From: Bosea sp. RAC05
GTDB lineage: Bacteria; Pseudomonadota; Alphaproteobacteria; Rhizobiales; Beijerinckiaceae
Direction: 5' to 3'
DNA: 64,000 nt
Assembly: GCF_001713455.1 (NCBI RefSeq)
Contig: NZ_CP016464.1
Coordinates: forward strand, 1,846,001 to 1,910,000
Numbering within the stretch: position 1 is the first letter of the stretch; each line of letters opens with the position of its first letter. This document shows, piece by piece, positions 9,778 through 19,001 of the stretch. The position numbers were made by a program, and so were the translations under genes. A model generated the notes under the pieces. That model did no database searches. It saw only the letters and a program-made list of their open reading frames with translations, and was not told where the DNA came from.

Positions 9778-10548
9778 TCAGATGCTGCTCGGTTCCGAGG
9801 TGAACTCGTCGAAGCTCTCGCCCTGCTGCGGCGCCAGCAACTGCCCACGGTTGAGGACGACCACCGTCGTGCCGGTCGGGACGCGGCTGTGCAGGTCGAT
9901 GATATCCTGGTTGAACAGCCGGATGCAGCCGCTCGACACGGACTGGCCGATCGACCAGGGCTCGGTCGTGCCATGGATGCGGTACATCGTGTCCTTGTTG
10001 CCCTGGTAGAGATACAGCGCGCGCGCCCCCAGAGGGTTGTCGAGGCCCGCCTGCATGCCGCCGGCCCAGGGCCCGTTCTTCTCGGGGTCGCGGGCGATCA
10101 TCGCGGCCGTCGGCGTCCAGCGCGGCCAGGCCGCCTTGCGGGCGACCGTGGCGCGGCCGCGCCACGACATGCCCTGCTTGCCGACGCCGATGCCGTAGCG
10201 GATCGCGCGGCCGTTCTCGCGAACGAGATAGAGGAACTTGTTGTCGGTATCGACGATGATCGTGCCCGGCTGCTCGCGGGTGGGATAGGACACCTCGCGA
10301 CGCAGGAAGCGCGGATCCACCTCCGAGATGTCGGTCGCCGGCAGCGGGAATTCCTCGTCGGGACGCTCGCCATACATCGCCAGATATTCGGCGCTGACGC
10401 CGTAGCCCCTGGATGAAGCCACCTCGTAGGGCTGCTGAGGGCCCGTCACGCAGCCTGCGAGCGCAAACGGCATCATCAGCAGGGTCGCTCGCCGCGACGG
10501 ACGGGCGAGGGAGGCGGGCAGGGAGGCGACGGCGGTCTCGACGGACAT
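9778..10548 (-). CDS. L,D-transpeptidase (YkuD domain), probable lipoprotein
   Basis: The 256-residue product begins MSVETAVASLPAS, then a hydrophobic segment ending in the lipobox LAGC (PFALAGCVTG), so it is probably anchored to a membrane by lipid. The YkuD domain follows, with catalytic Cys208 in SSGCIRL and the paired His in RIHGTTEPWSIGQS. The frame continues upstream to a TTG at 10593, but that codon lies on the -10 box of a likely EcfG-type promoter, so the ATG at 10548 is preferred. It cross-links peptidoglycan in the periplasm. It is a paralogue of the protein at 7990-8784 with a shorter linker. Confidence 0.9.
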   Translation of the reverse strand: MSVETAVASLPASLARPSRRATLLMMPFALAGCVTGPQQPYEVASSRGYGVSAEYLAMYGERPDEEFPLPATDISEVDPRFLRREVSYPTREQPGTIIVDTDNKFLYLVRENGRAIRYGIGVGKQGMSWRGRATVARKAAWPRWTPTAAMIARDPEKNGPWAGGMQAGLDNPLGARALYLYQGNKDTMYRIHGTTEPWSIGQSVSSGCIRLFNQDIIDLHSRVPTGTTVVVLNRGQLLAPQQGESFDEFTSEPSSI

Positions 10549-11075
10549 GAAGTTGGGCTCTGCTTTATTGATCTTGCGGACGCGGCTGAACAACGGCGGA
10601 ACGGCACCGGCGTTCCACGATTGACGCCGATGATGACCTTCAAGTCACTTCGCATGGCTGTGGGGTGAACGCGATATGGCGAAAGTGTGGCGGGCCCTCA
10701 CTGTGGCCGGTCGGCAACAGGGCCTTCGACCGAGTGGGGCGCATGAGAACTGCCCAAGATGCGTTTCCCCTTGATATGGTTTCAAATGGAACCTTAAAGG
10801 CGCCCTTTTTGTCCAAAAGTCGCGGTTTTAAGCAATTCTTCATCGGATCGGTTAAGTCTAATTCCAATGTAGGCGAGAGCCGCAGCGGCACTTCCAGTGC
10901 CGTGTGTCATCGCCGACCGAGCACTACGCCTGGCCTACCGCTTCTATTGACATTGATTGGTGCGCCTCCCCCCCCCGCGCATGTCGGTTAAACCGGCGCC
11001 GTCTGATCCCGGTCACGTTCTGTATTGCGCAGGGTGGGCCGTGTGCCGACGCCGCTTCGAACTCGGATTTCTTCG
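10549..11075. other. 527-base non-coding divergent region
   Basis: The region separates the minus-strand L,D-transpeptidase from the plus-strand chemoreceptor. It is less GC-rich than its surroundings around 10780-10880 and contains the EcfG-like promoter (10592-10616), a GGAACG/CGTTCC inverted repeat (10598-10616) overlapping it, and a run of nine C (10968-10976). Short open frames here lack ribosome sites and family features. No RNA gene or clear chemoreceptor promoter is recognised. Confidence 0.6.
10592..10616 (-). promoter_or_regulatory. Candidate EcfG (general stress response) promoter of the L,D-transpeptidase gene
   Basis: On the minus strand GGAAC (10612-10616) is followed after exactly 16 bases by CGTT (10592-10595). 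This matches the GGAAC-N16/17-CGTT consensus of the alphaproteobacterial stress sigma factor EcfG. Transcription would begin about 40 bases before the ATG at 10548. Confidence 0.6.
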
Positions 11076-13082
11076 ATGAAAAAGCTTCTTTCGTTCCGTC
11101 TTCCCATCGCCACCCGCCTCGCCCTCCTCGGCGTCTTCTTCGTCGGGATCGCCGTGGCCGCCTCCGTCATGGTCTCGCTGCAGGCGGCGGAGAAGGCGAT
11201 GCGCGAACGGGCCCAGGCCAGTCTCGTGGTCAACATCAACCTGCTGCGCGATCTCGTCGCCGCGAAGGGGGAGCCGCGGCTCGACGGCGACAAGCTCTAT
11301 TTCGGCAACGAGCTGATGAACGGCAACTTCGCCGCGGTCGACAAGGTCAAGGCGCTCGCCGGCAGCGTGGCGACGATCTTCATGGGCGACGTCCGCATCG
11401 CCACCAACGTGCAGAGGCCCGATGGCCAGCGCGCGGTCGGCACCAAGCTGGCGCAGGGCGCGGCCTATGACACGGTGCTGAAGCAGCGTCAGACCTATTC
11501 GGGCGCGGCCGACATCCTCGGGCTGCCCTATTTCACGATCTACGAGCCGATCATCCAGAAATCCGATAACCGCGTCATCGGCATCCTGTTCGTCGGCATC
11601 AAGCAGGCGGATTTCACCAGCGTCGTCAGCGACATGGTCACCTCCAACGTGATCGCGGGCCTGCTGATCGCGATGGCCGCAGGTGTCGTCCTGTTCCTGC
11701 TCGTTCGCCGGATGATGAAGCCGCTCGGCAGCCTCAAGGTCGCGATCGAACGCCTCGCCGCCGGCGACATGGCGACTGCCGTGCCGACGTTCCGCGCCGG
11801 CGAATTCGCCGAGATGGCCGGAGCCGTCGGCGTGCTGCGCGACGCCGCCATCGAGAAGGATCGTCTCGAATCGGAGGCCGCGTCCCAGGCCAGCCTGATG
11901 GACGAGAATCGTCGCTCCACGGAGCAGGAGCGCCAGGCAGCGGCCCAGCAGCGCCTGCAGCAGGCCCGCGAACTCGAGAAGGTGGTCGACGCGCTCGCCG
12001 CGGGGCTCGCCGAACTGTCCGAGGGCAATCTGACCCATCGCATCGGCGGGGACATCCCGGCCGACTATGCCAAGCTGCGCGACGACTTCAACGCAACGGT
12101 GGACCGTCTCTCCTCGACCGTCCGCACGATCCAGACGACGTCGGCCGATGTCGGGCTGGCGGCCCGCGAGATCAATATGGGCGCCAACGATCTCTCCAAG
12201 CGCACCGAGGAGCAGGCCTCCTCGCTGGAGGAGACCGCGGCGACGACCGAAGAGCTCGCGGCTTCCGTGAAGGCCTCGGCCCAGGCCTCGCGGAACGCCG
12301 CGGCGATTTCGGACGAGGCGATGAAGGCGGCGCAGGCCGGCGGCGCCATCGCTGGGAAGGCCGTCGACGCGATGGCCCGGATCGAGGATGCCTCGACCAA
12401 GATCTCCGACATCATCCGCGTGATCGACGACATCGCCTTCCAGACGAATCTGCTGGCCCTCAATGCAGCCGTCGAGGCTGCCCGCGCCGGCGATGCCGGC
12501 AAGGGTTTCGCGGTCGTCGCCTCCGAGGTTCGCACGCTCGCGCAGCGTTCCGGCGAGGCGGCCAAGGACATCTCGGCGCTGATCTCCTCCTCCAACACCG
12601 AGGTCGGCGAGGGCGTGAAGCTGGTGCGTCAGGCCGGCGAGCAGCTCAGCCAGATCCTGGCAGCCTCGGAGCGGGTCGCAGCCACCATCGCGGAGATCTC
12701 GGCGGCGTCGGGCGAGCAGGCGAGCGGCATCGACGAGATGAGCCAGGCGGTGGCCCATCTCGACGAGATGACCCAGCAGAACGCGGCCCTTTCCGAGCAG
12801 AGCGCGGCCTCGGCCGGTTCGCTCTCCGAAAAGATCAACCAGCTCAACGACCTCGTCGCGACCTTCCGCACCGGTCACGAGCGGGCGACCGCCGCCGCTC
12901 CCGCCTACAAGCCGGCCTCCGAACCCGCCCGCCTGCGCCAGCTCGCGGAAGCCGCCTTCGCGCAGACGAAGGCACCGGCAGCGCGCGCTCCCGCGCCGCG
13001 CGAGCCGGCTCCGATGCCGGCGGCTCCGGCCCGCAAGGTCGCCAACAGCCGCAGCGGTGATGCCGGCTGGGAAGAGTTCTGA
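11076..13082 (+). CDS. Methyl-accepting chemotaxis protein with Cache_3-Cache_2-type sensor
   Basis: The 668-residue product starts [15 protein letters not shown]; an upstream extension in frame has no support. Membrane helix 1 is at about 13-34, followed by a periplasmic sensor with the motif [22 protein letters not shown] seen in Cache_3/Cache_2 receptors of small acids. Membrane helix 2 ([19 protein letters not shown]) is near residues 190-208, then HAMP. The signalling domain contains the conserved hairpin tip [20 protein letters not shown] with [18 protein letters not shown]. After an Ala/Pro-rich linker the protein ends in GWEEF, a xWxxF pentapeptide that tethers CheR or CheB. It should sit in the inner membrane and signal to CheA. 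No che genes are nearby. Confidence 0.95.
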   Translation: MKKLLSFRLPIATRLALLGVFFVGIAVAASVMVSLQAAEKAMRERAQASLVVNINLLRDLVAAKGEPRLDGDKLYFGNELMNGNFAAVDKVKALAGSVATIFMGDVRIATNVQRPDGQRAVGTKLAQGAAYDTVLKQRQTYSGAADILGLPYFTIYEPIIQKSDNRVIGILFVGIKQADFTSVVSDMVTSNVIAGLLIAMAAGVVLFLLVRRMMKPLGSLKVAIERLAAGDMATAVPTFRAGEFAEMAGAVGVLRDAAIEKDRLESEAASQASLMDENRRSTEQERQAAAQQRLQQARELEKVVDALAAGLAELSEGNLTHRIGGDIPADYAKLRDDFNATVDRLSSTVRTIQTTSADVGLAAREINMGANDLSKRTEEQASSLEETAATTEELAASVKASAQASRNAAAISDEAMKAAQAGGAIAGKAVDAMARIEDASTKISDIIRVIDDIAFQTNLLALNAAVEAARAGDAGKGFAVVASEVRTLAQRSGEAAKDISALISSSNTEVGEGVKLVRQAGEQLSQILAASERVAATIAEISAASGEQASGIDEMSQAVAHLDEMTQQNAALSEQSAASAGSLSEKINQLNDLVATFRTGHERATAAAPAYKPASEPARLRQLAEAAFAQTKAPAARAPAPREPAPMPAAPARKVANSRSGDAGWEEF

Positions 13083-13125
13083 TCGGCCGCCTCCCGCCTC
13101 CCGGCGCCACGCCGCCTCGCCGTCC

Positions 13126-13164
13126 AACGGGCGCAGACCTCCAGGTCTGCGCCCGTTGCATTTT
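13126..13164 (+). terminator. Strong terminator after the chemoreceptor gene
   Basis: A perfect 15-bp stem (AACGGGCGCAGACCT and its complement) closes on a 2-base loop and is followed by GCATTTT. It lies 43 bases beyond the stop codon. Confidence 0.85.
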
Positions 13165-13287
13165 CGCGCGCCGGCCTTGTGCCGGCGGGCATCGACAGCC
13201 CGGCCTCCGCGCGACTATGCAGGTCTGAGGCATGGCCGCTTCCGGACGGGCGCGCCGATGGCGCGCTGGGCCGCTGGGGAGGTGTCG

Positions 13288-14517
13288 ATGAGCAGCAATC
13301 TGAGGGTCGACGGTCCGCGGCTGGTATCACGGCTCATGGCGCTGGCAGCCATCGGTGCGACGCCGGAAGGCGGTTGCCGCCGCCTTGCCCTGAGCGATGA
13401 GGACCGGCAGGGCCGCGACTGGCTCGTCGCCGAGATGACGGCGCTCGGCCTCGAGGTGAAGATCGACGCCATCGGCAACATCGTCGGCATCCTCAAGGGC
13501 CGGGAGGAGGGGCCGGCCGTCATCCTGGGCTCCCATATCGACACGGTGGGCACGGGCGGGCGCTATGACGGCGCGCTCGGCGTCGTCGCCGGCGTCGAGG
13601 TGCTGGCGACGCTGCGCGATGCCGGGCTTGTGCCGAAGCGTGACCTCGCCGTCATCGCCTTCACCAACGAGGAGGGCGCCCGCTTCCATCCCGACATGCT
13701 GGGCTCCTATGTCTGGGCAGGCGGCATGAGCGTCGAGGCCGCCCATGCCGAGCTGGACGCCGAAGGCGCCGTGCTCGGCACCGAGCTCCGGCGCATCGGC
13801 TATGAGGGGCCCGAACGGCCGGGGTTCCTGCCGGCCCATGCCTATCTCGAACTCCATATCGAGCAGGGGCCGGTGCTGGAGAACGAGGGCGGCGGGCTCG
13901 GCGCGGTCACCGGCATCCAGGCGATCTGCTGGCTCGAGCTGACGCTGAAGGGCCGGCCCAGCCATGCCGGCACCACGCCGATGGCCTATCGCAAGGATCC
14001 GGGGCTCGCCGCCGCCCGGATCAACGTCTACGCCAACGACCTGACCCGCGCGATTCCCGGCCAGCTCGCCAACAGCGGCGTCATCCGGGTCCAGCCGGCC
14101 AACGTCAACGTCGTGCCCGAGACCGTCGTGATGACGCTCGACCTGCGCAATCCCGACGACGCCGCGCTGGCGCGCGCGGAAGCCGCGGTGCGGGGCTACT
14201 GCGCCGAGATCGCGGCGCGGCACGGCATCGAGATCGCCTTCCGCGACCTCGCGCGTTTCCCGGCCACGCCCTTCACCGAGACGCTGATCGCGACGGTGGA
14301 GCAGAGTGCGGCGGAACTCGGCCTGCCGATCCGGCGGATCATCTCCGGCGCGGGGCACGACGCGCAGATGATGTCGCGGATCTGCCCGACGGCGATGGTC
14401 TTCATTCCCTCGATCGGGGGGCTCTCGCACAATCCGGCCGAGTTCAGCACGCCCGACGACATCGCTTCGGGAGCCAACGTCCTGCTCAATGCGGCCTGGC
14501 GGACGGCCAACGCCTGA
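13288..14517 (+). CDS. M20-family Zn-dependent hydrolase, N-carbamoyl-L-amino acid hydrolase/allantoate amidohydrolase type
   Basis: The 409-residue product is of the hydantoinase/carbamoylase branch of the M20 peptidases. Metal ligands are visible: His83 in GSHIDTVG, Asp94 in RYDGALG, the Glu pair in FTNEEGARF, and His in the C-terminal GGLSHNPAE. The dimerisation lid carries GRPSHAGTTPM. Such enzymes remove the carbamoyl group from N-carbamoyl-L-amino acids or ureido acids, giving the amine, CO2 and ammonia. The ATG at 13288 follows GGGGAGGTG by 6 bases and gives the normal length. It opens a locus with an amidase, a D-carbamoylase and peptide transport. The exact substrate (L-carbamoyl amino acid, allantoate or ureidopropionate) cannot be set from sequence alone. 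Confidence 0.88.
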   Translation: MSSNLRVDGPRLVSRLMALAAIGATPEGGCRRLALSDEDRQGRDWLVAEMTALGLEVKIDAIGNIVGILKGREEGPAVILGSHIDTVGTGGRYDGALGVVAGVEVLATLRDAGLVPKRDLAVIAFTNEEGARFHPDMLGSYVWAGGMSVEAAHAELDAEGAVLGTELRRIGYEGPERPGFLPAHAYLELHIEQGPVLENEGGGLGAVTGIQAICWLELTLKGRPSHAGTTPMAYRKDPGLAAARINVYANDLTRAIPGQLANSGVIRVQPANVNVVPETVVMTLDLRNPDDAALARAEAAVRGYCAEIAARHGIEIAFRDLARFPATPFTETLIATVEQSAAELGLPIRRIISGAGHDAQMMSRICPTAMVFIPSIGGLSHNPAEFSTPDDIASGANVLLNAAWRTANA

Positions 14518-14563
14518 GGCCGCCCGGTCAGGGCACGCTTTGCGGAGCATCAGGAGCGCGCGG

Positions 14564-14579
14564 TGGCTCCCGGCTTGCT
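14564..14579 (+). promoter_or_regulatory. Candidate sigma-54 promoter before the amidase gene
   Basis: TGGCTCC-N4-TTGCT places GG (14565-14566) and GC (14577-14578) exactly 10 bases apart, as in the RpoN consensus TGGCACG-N4-TTGCW. Two or three bases of the -24 block differ, so this is the weaker of the four candidates. Confidence 0.4.
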
Positions 14580-14636
14580 TGGCCGGGCGCGCCGTGACCA
14601 CAGCACAACCCGGCAAGACGCAGACAGGATAAGCCC

Positions 14637-16048
14637 ATGACGACGATCGCCTCGCTCTCCGCCGCCGAACTCGTCCCGCTCTTCGCGGCCCGCAGCCTGT
14701 CGCCGGTCGAGGTCGCCAAGGATTCGCTGGAGCGGATCGAGCGCTTCGAGCCGCAGATCAACGCCTTCGTCGTGCGCGACGCGGCAGCGACGCTCGCCAT
14801 GGCGGAAGCCTCGCAGGCGCGCTGGCTCAAGGGCGAGCCGCTGGGGCCGCTGGACGGGGTGCCCGTCACCATCAAGGACAATATCGGCGTGGCGGGCTGG
14901 CCGATGCGGCGCGGCTCGGCCGTCGCCTCCGGCGCAGCCTTCGCCGAGGACGCCCCGCGGCGGCTCGCCTGCGCGAGGCCGGCACCGTCTTCCTCGGCAA
15001 GACGACCATGCCGGAATATGGCTGGAAGGGGGTTGGCGATTCCCCGCTCTCGGGCATCACCCGCAATCCCTGGAACATCGCCACGGGCCCGGGCGGCTCC
15101 TCGGCCGGCGCGGCCTCGTGCGCGGCGCTCAACCTGGGCTGCATCCATCTCGGCACCGACGGGGCCGGCTCGGTGCGCATCCCCGCCGCCTTCGCCGGGG
15201 TCGTCGGCTTGAAGCCCACCTATGGCCGAATCCCGGCCTGGCCGGTCTCGACGATGGGCTTCCTCGCCCATCTCGGCCCGCTGACCCGCACCGTGACCGA
15301 CTGCGCGCTTGCCATGAACGCGATCGGCCGCCCCGACATCCGCGACATGACGGCGATGATCGACCGCGCGCCGGACTATGTCGACGGGCTGAAAGGGGGC
15401 GTGAAGGGCCTGCGCCTGGCCTGGTCGCCGACGCTCGGCCGCGACGTGCCGGTCGATCCGGAGATCGCCGCACTGACGCGAGCCGCGGCGCTGGCCTTCC
15501 GCGAACTGGGCGCGACCGTCGAGGAGGTCGATCCCGGCTTCGACGACCCGATCGAGACCCTGATGACGATCTGGTCGGCGGGGGCTGCCCTCGCGCTCCG
15601 CGCGGCGGGGCCCGCCGAACGCGCCCGCATGGACCCCGGCCTCGTCGCCGTCGCCGAACAGGGCGAAAGGGTCGCGGGCGCGGCCTATGTCGATGCGCTG
15701 CTGAACCAGCGCAATGCGCTTGCGCACAAGATGGCGCAATTTCATGCACGCTTCGATCTGCTGCTGACGCCGACCCTGCCGCTGCCGGCCTTCGAGGTCG
15801 GGATGAACACCCCCGGCCATGGCGCCTATGGCGACGACTGGACCCGCTGGACGCCCTTCACCTACCCCTTCAACATCACCCAGGCCCCGGCGATCTCGCT
15901 GCCCTGCGGGCTGACCGGCGCGGGTCTGCCGGCGGGCCTGCAGCTGGTCGGCGCCTTCGGGCGGGACGCGCTGGTGCTGCGCGCGGCGGCAGCCTTCGAG
16001 ACCGCGCGACCCTTCGCCCGGATCGATGCCCCCGTCGGCACCGCCTGA
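14637..16048 (+). pseudogene. Amidase-signature family amidase, interrupted by a one-base frameshift
   Basis: The first part (from 14637) reads as an amidase to ...SGAAFAEDAP, with catalytic Lys80 in VTIKDNIGV. The frame is then lost at the CCCC run 14953-14956, and the homology resumes in another frame with AARLREAGTVFLGKTTMPEYGWKG and runs to the stop at 16048. The second part holds the cis-serine (GPGGSSAGAA) and the nucleophile serine (DGAGSVRIPAAF). One extra C in the run restores a single protein of about 470 residues, the usual length. The Ser-Ser-Lys triad is therefore complete but split between two frames. It is either a recent lesion or a homopolymer sequencing error. An intact enzyme would hydrolyse an amide to acid and ammonia, in keeping with the neighbouring nitrogen-salvage genes. 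Confidence 0.85.
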
Positions 16049-16183
16049 GAAGGCCGCCATCGCCTGAGGTGCGGGCGGCGGCGCCTTTTCGTGCCGCCGT
16101 CGTCATCCTCGAAAAAATATTCTCTCCCGGCGAAAACGGGCGCGACAGCCCCGTGGCGTGGCGAAGCCGCAGGCGGTTCCGTT

Positions 16184-16199
16184 TGGCACGAAGCGTGCA
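16184..16199 (+). promoter_or_regulatory. Candidate sigma-54 promoter of the first dipeptide ABC operon
   Basis: TGGCACG-AAGC-GTGCA matches the RpoN consensus TGGCACG-N4-TTGCA at all but one base, with GG (16185-16186) and GC (16197-16198) 10 bases apart. It lies 112 bases before the start codon. GCACG/CGTGC within it is also an inverted repeat, so an operator is the alternative reading. Confidence 0.6.
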
Positions 16200-16310
16200 A
16201 GCGGTTCGCGGCCTGCGGAAGGCCTGGCAGACGAGTTGTCAGGGCGGATGTTTTCTGCCCAAACTCGCGCCAAGGTCGCCCGTCGAGAGGTTGCCGTGTC
16301 AGGGGAGAGA

Positions 16311-17915
16311 ATGATGGACCGCAGAACATTTCTGAAGACCGCGGCAGGAACCGGCGCACTTGCCGCCGCCGGTGGGCTCGGCTTGCCCGCCCTCGCGCAG
16401 GGCGCGGCGGCCTCCAAGACGCTGCGCTTCGTGCCGCAGGCCAACCTCGCGAATTTCGACCCGATCTGGGGTACGCAATACGTCGTGCGCAACGCCGCGC
16501 TGCTGGTCTGGGACACGCTCTACGGCATCGACTCGAAGTTCGAGCCGAAGCGCCAGATGGTCGAGAGCGAGACCGTCTCGGCCGACGGCCTGACCTGGAC
16601 CTTCAAGCTGCGCGACGGCCTCAAGTTCCATGATGGCGCGCCGGTGACGTCGAAGGACGTTGTCCAGAGCCTCAAGCGCTGGCAGGCGCGCGACCCGATG
16701 GGCCTGATGATCAAGGCGATCGAGGTCGAGCTGTCGCCGGTCGACGACATGAGCTGGAAATGGGTCCTCAACAAGCCCTATCCGAAGATGCTGCTGGCGC
16801 TGGGCAAGAACAACGCGCCCTGCACCTTCATCATGCCGGAGCGCATCGCCAAAACCGATCCCTTCACCCAGATCACCGAGTATATCGGCTCCGGGCCGAT
16901 GAAGTTCGTCCGCAGCGAATGGGTCCCGGGCGCCAAGGCGGTCTTCGAGAAGTTCGCCGACTACAAGCCCCGCACCGAGAAGCCCGACTGGCTCTCCGGC
17001 GGCAAGGTCATGATGTTCGACCGCGTCGAGTGGGTGATCATGCCCGATCCGGCGACGGCCGCCGCCGCGCTCCAGAACGGCGAAGTGGACTGGTGGGAGA
17101 CGCCGCTGGCCGACCTCGTGCCGGTTCTCAAGCGCAACGCCAATGTCAGCGTCGACATCGGCGACCCGCTCGGCAACATCGGCGCCTTCCGCATGAACCA
17201 TCTGCACCCGCCCTTCAACAACGTGAAGGTGCGCCAGGCGGTGATGACGGCGCTGAACCAGGAAGACTACATGCGCTCGATCGTCGGCGACGACGACAAG
17301 CTCTGGAAGCCGATGGCGAGCTTCTTCACCCCCGGCACGCCCCTCTACACCGAAGAGGGCGGCGAGATGATGAAGAAGAAGAGCGTCGCCGAGGCCAAGA
17401 AGCTCCTCGCCGAGTCCGGCTACAAGGGCGAGCCCGTGATCTGCGTGGTCGCGCAGGACATGGCCGCCACCAAGTCGATGGGTGACGTCACCGCCGAGCT
17501 GCTCAAGAGCATCGGCATGAAGGTCGACTTCATCGCCACCGACTGGGGCACCGTCGGTGCCCGCCGCGCGCAGAAGACGCCTCCGGGCCAGGGCGGCTGG
17601 AGCATGTTCCACACCTGGCATGCGGGCGCTGACTGCGTGAACCCGGCCTCCTACACGGCCGTTCGCGCCAATGGCGAGAAGGCCTGGTTCGGCTGGCCCG
17701 ACGTGCCGGCGGTCGAGACCGAGGTCACGAACTGGTTCAACGCCAAGGACTTGGCCGAGGAAAAGGCTGCGATGGGGCGCCTCAACAAGGCCGCCGTCGA
17801 GAACGTCGTCTATTGCCCGACGGGCTTCTATCTCGGCTACCAGGCCTGGCGGAAGAACGTCTCCGGCGTGACCAGCGGGCCGTTCCCGGTGCTGTGGGGC
17901 GTGACCAAGGCCTGA
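16311..17915 (+). CDS. Peptide/dipeptide ABC transporter substrate-binding protein (SBP_bac_5)
   Basis: The 534-residue product begins MMDRRTFLKTAAGTGALAAAGG...ALAQ, a twin-arginine signal, so the folded protein is exported to the periplasm. It is a family 5 extracellular binding protein: the N-terminal LRFVPQANLANFDPIWGT, the GLTWTFKLRDGLKFHDGAPVTSKDVV segment and the DPATAAAALQNGEVDWWE segment are typical. AGGGGAG precedes the two adjacent ATG codons; the second (16314) has the better spacing. It is followed by two permease genes; no ATPase gene follows, so ATPases must come from elsewhere. A sigma-54-like promoter precedes it. The ligand is probably a peptide or amino-acid derivative, in view of the enzymes around it. 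Confidence 0.92.
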   Translation: MMDRRTFLKTAAGTGALAAAGGLGLPALAQGAAASKTLRFVPQANLANFDPIWGTQYVVRNAALLVWDTLYGIDSKFEPKRQMVESETVSADGLTWTFKLRDGLKFHDGAPVTSKDVVQSLKRWQARDPMGLMIKAIEVELSPVDDMSWKWVLNKPYPKMLLALGKNNAPCTFIMPERIAKTDPFTQITEYIGSGPMKFVRSEWVPGAKAVFEKFADYKPRTEKPDWLSGGKVMMFDRVEWVIMPDPATAAAALQNGEVDWWETPLADLVPVLKRNANVSVDIGDPLGNIGAFRMNHLHPPFNNVKVRQAVMTALNQEDYMRSIVGDDDKLWKPMASFFTPGTPLYTEEGGEMMKKKSVAEAKKLLAESGYKGEPVICVVAQDMAATKSMGDVTAELLKSIGMKVDFIATDWGTVGARRAQKTPPGQGGWSMFHTWHAGADCVNPASYTAVRANGEKAWFGWPDVPAVETEVTNWFNAKDLAEEKAAMGRLNKAAVENVVYCPTGFYLGYQAWRKNVSGVTSGPFPVLWGVTKA

Positions 17916-17951
17916 TCCGCCGAGGGGGCGGTCTTTGCCCCCGATCGTCTT

Positions 17952-17982
17952 CGGAGGCGGCGCGCCCGGCGTGCCGCCTCCG
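17952..17982 (+). terminator. Intercistronic hairpin between binding-protein and permease genes
   Basis: A perfect 10-bp stem (CGGAGGCGGC/GCCGCCTCCG) with an 11-base loop is followed by GCTCTTCT. A partial terminator or mRNA-stabilising hairpin in this position is common in ABC operons and lets the binding protein be made in excess. Confidence 0.5.
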
Positions 17983-18057
17983 GCTCTTCTCTGTGTCCGC
18001 CGCGTCCGGCGGCGCAGACCGGATTTTCGTCGAACGACAAAGGGTGCGTGAGCCGCA

Positions 18058-18999
18058 ATGTTGGCCTTCATCGTCAGACGCATCATCACGACCATCCCGG
18101 TGATGGCCTTCGTGGCGCTGTTCGTCTTCTCGCTTCTCTACATCGCGCCCGGCGATCCGGCCGCCGTCATCGCCGGCGACCAGGCCTCGCCGGCCGATGT
18201 CGAGAAGATCCGCGCCAGCCTCGGGCTGGACCGGCCCTATCTCGTGCGCTTCGCCGAATGGTCGTTCCGCGTCCTGCAGGGCGATCTCGGCACCTCGATC
18301 TTCACCTCCCTGCCGGTGACGCAGCTCATCGCCCAGCGCATCGAGCCGACGCTCTCGCTGATGGTGCTGACGCTGATCTTCGCGGTGACGATCGCCGTGC
18401 CGATGGGCGTCATCGCCGCCTGGAAGGCCGGCACCTGGATCGACCGGGGCGCCATGGCCTTCGCGGTCTTCGGCTTCTCCGTTCCCGTTTTCGTCGTCGG
18501 CTACCTGCTGGCCTATGTCTTCGCGCTGCAGCTCGACTGGGTGCCGGTGCAGGGCTACACGCCGCTCTCGCAGGGCTTCTGGCCCTGGTTGCGGAACCTG
18601 ATCCTGCCGGCGATGACGCTGGGCCTGGTCTACATCGCGCTGATCGCGCGCATCACCCGGGCCACCATGCTCGAGGTCCTGCAGCAGGATTATGTGCGCA
18701 CCGCCCAGGCCAAGGGCGTCGGTCAGCGCGATGTCCTGTTCCTGCACGCCCTCAAGAACGCCGCGGTTCCGATCGTGACGATCATCGGCATCGGCATCGC
18801 GCTCCTGATCGGCGGTGCGGTCGTCACCGAGAGCGTCTTCGCCATTCCGGGCCTCGGCCGCCTCACCGTCGATGCCATCCTGCGTCGCGACTACCCCGTC
18901 ATCCAGGGCGTCGTGCTGATGTTCAGCCTGGTCTACGTGCTGGTGAACCTGATCATCGACCTGACCTACACGATCGTCGATCCGAGGATACGCTATTGA
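18058..18999 (+). CDS. Dipeptide-type ABC transporter permease (DppB-like)
   Basis: The 313-residue product has the DppB/OppB layout: an N-terminal helix (FIVRRIITTIPVMAFVALFVFSLLYI), the periplasmic segment with PGDPAAVIAGDQA, and five further helices. The coupling EAA loop is near YVRTAQAKGVGQRDVLFLHALKNAAVPIVT, with the conserved A-x-G that contacts the ATPase. It forms the inner-membrane channel together with the next gene, which it overlaps or abuts. Confidence 0.93.
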   Translation: MLAFIVRRIITTIPVMAFVALFVFSLLYIAPGDPAAVIAGDQASPADVEKIRASLGLDRPYLVRFAEWSFRVLQGDLGTSIFTSLPVTQLIAQRIEPTLSLMVLTLIFAVTIAVPMGVIAAWKAGTWIDRGAMAFAVFGFSVPVFVVGYLLAYVFALQLDWVPVQGYTPLSQGFWPWLRNLILPAMTLGLVYIALIARITRATMLEVLQQDYVRTAQAKGVGQRDVLFLHALKNAAVPIVTIIGIGIALLIGGAVVTESVFAIPGLGRLTVDAILRRDYPVIQGVVLMFSLVYVLVNLIIDLTYTIVDPRIRY

Positions 19000-19001
19000 C
19001 G

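Noticed and set aside
10640..10991. Short open frames on both strands in the region before the chemoreceptor gene
   Set aside because: They overlap each other, lack ribosome sites and have no protein-like composition or motifs.
14531..14545. GGGCACGCTTTGC as a sigma-54 promoter
   Set aside because: GG and GC are only 8 bases apart; sigma-54 promoters require 10.
18048..19001. A single long protein fusing the two permeases of the first peptide importer
   Set aside because: The frame of the second permease happens to be open through the first permease gene, but the residues there are Arg/Ala-rich shadow. The true product starts near 18996-19002.
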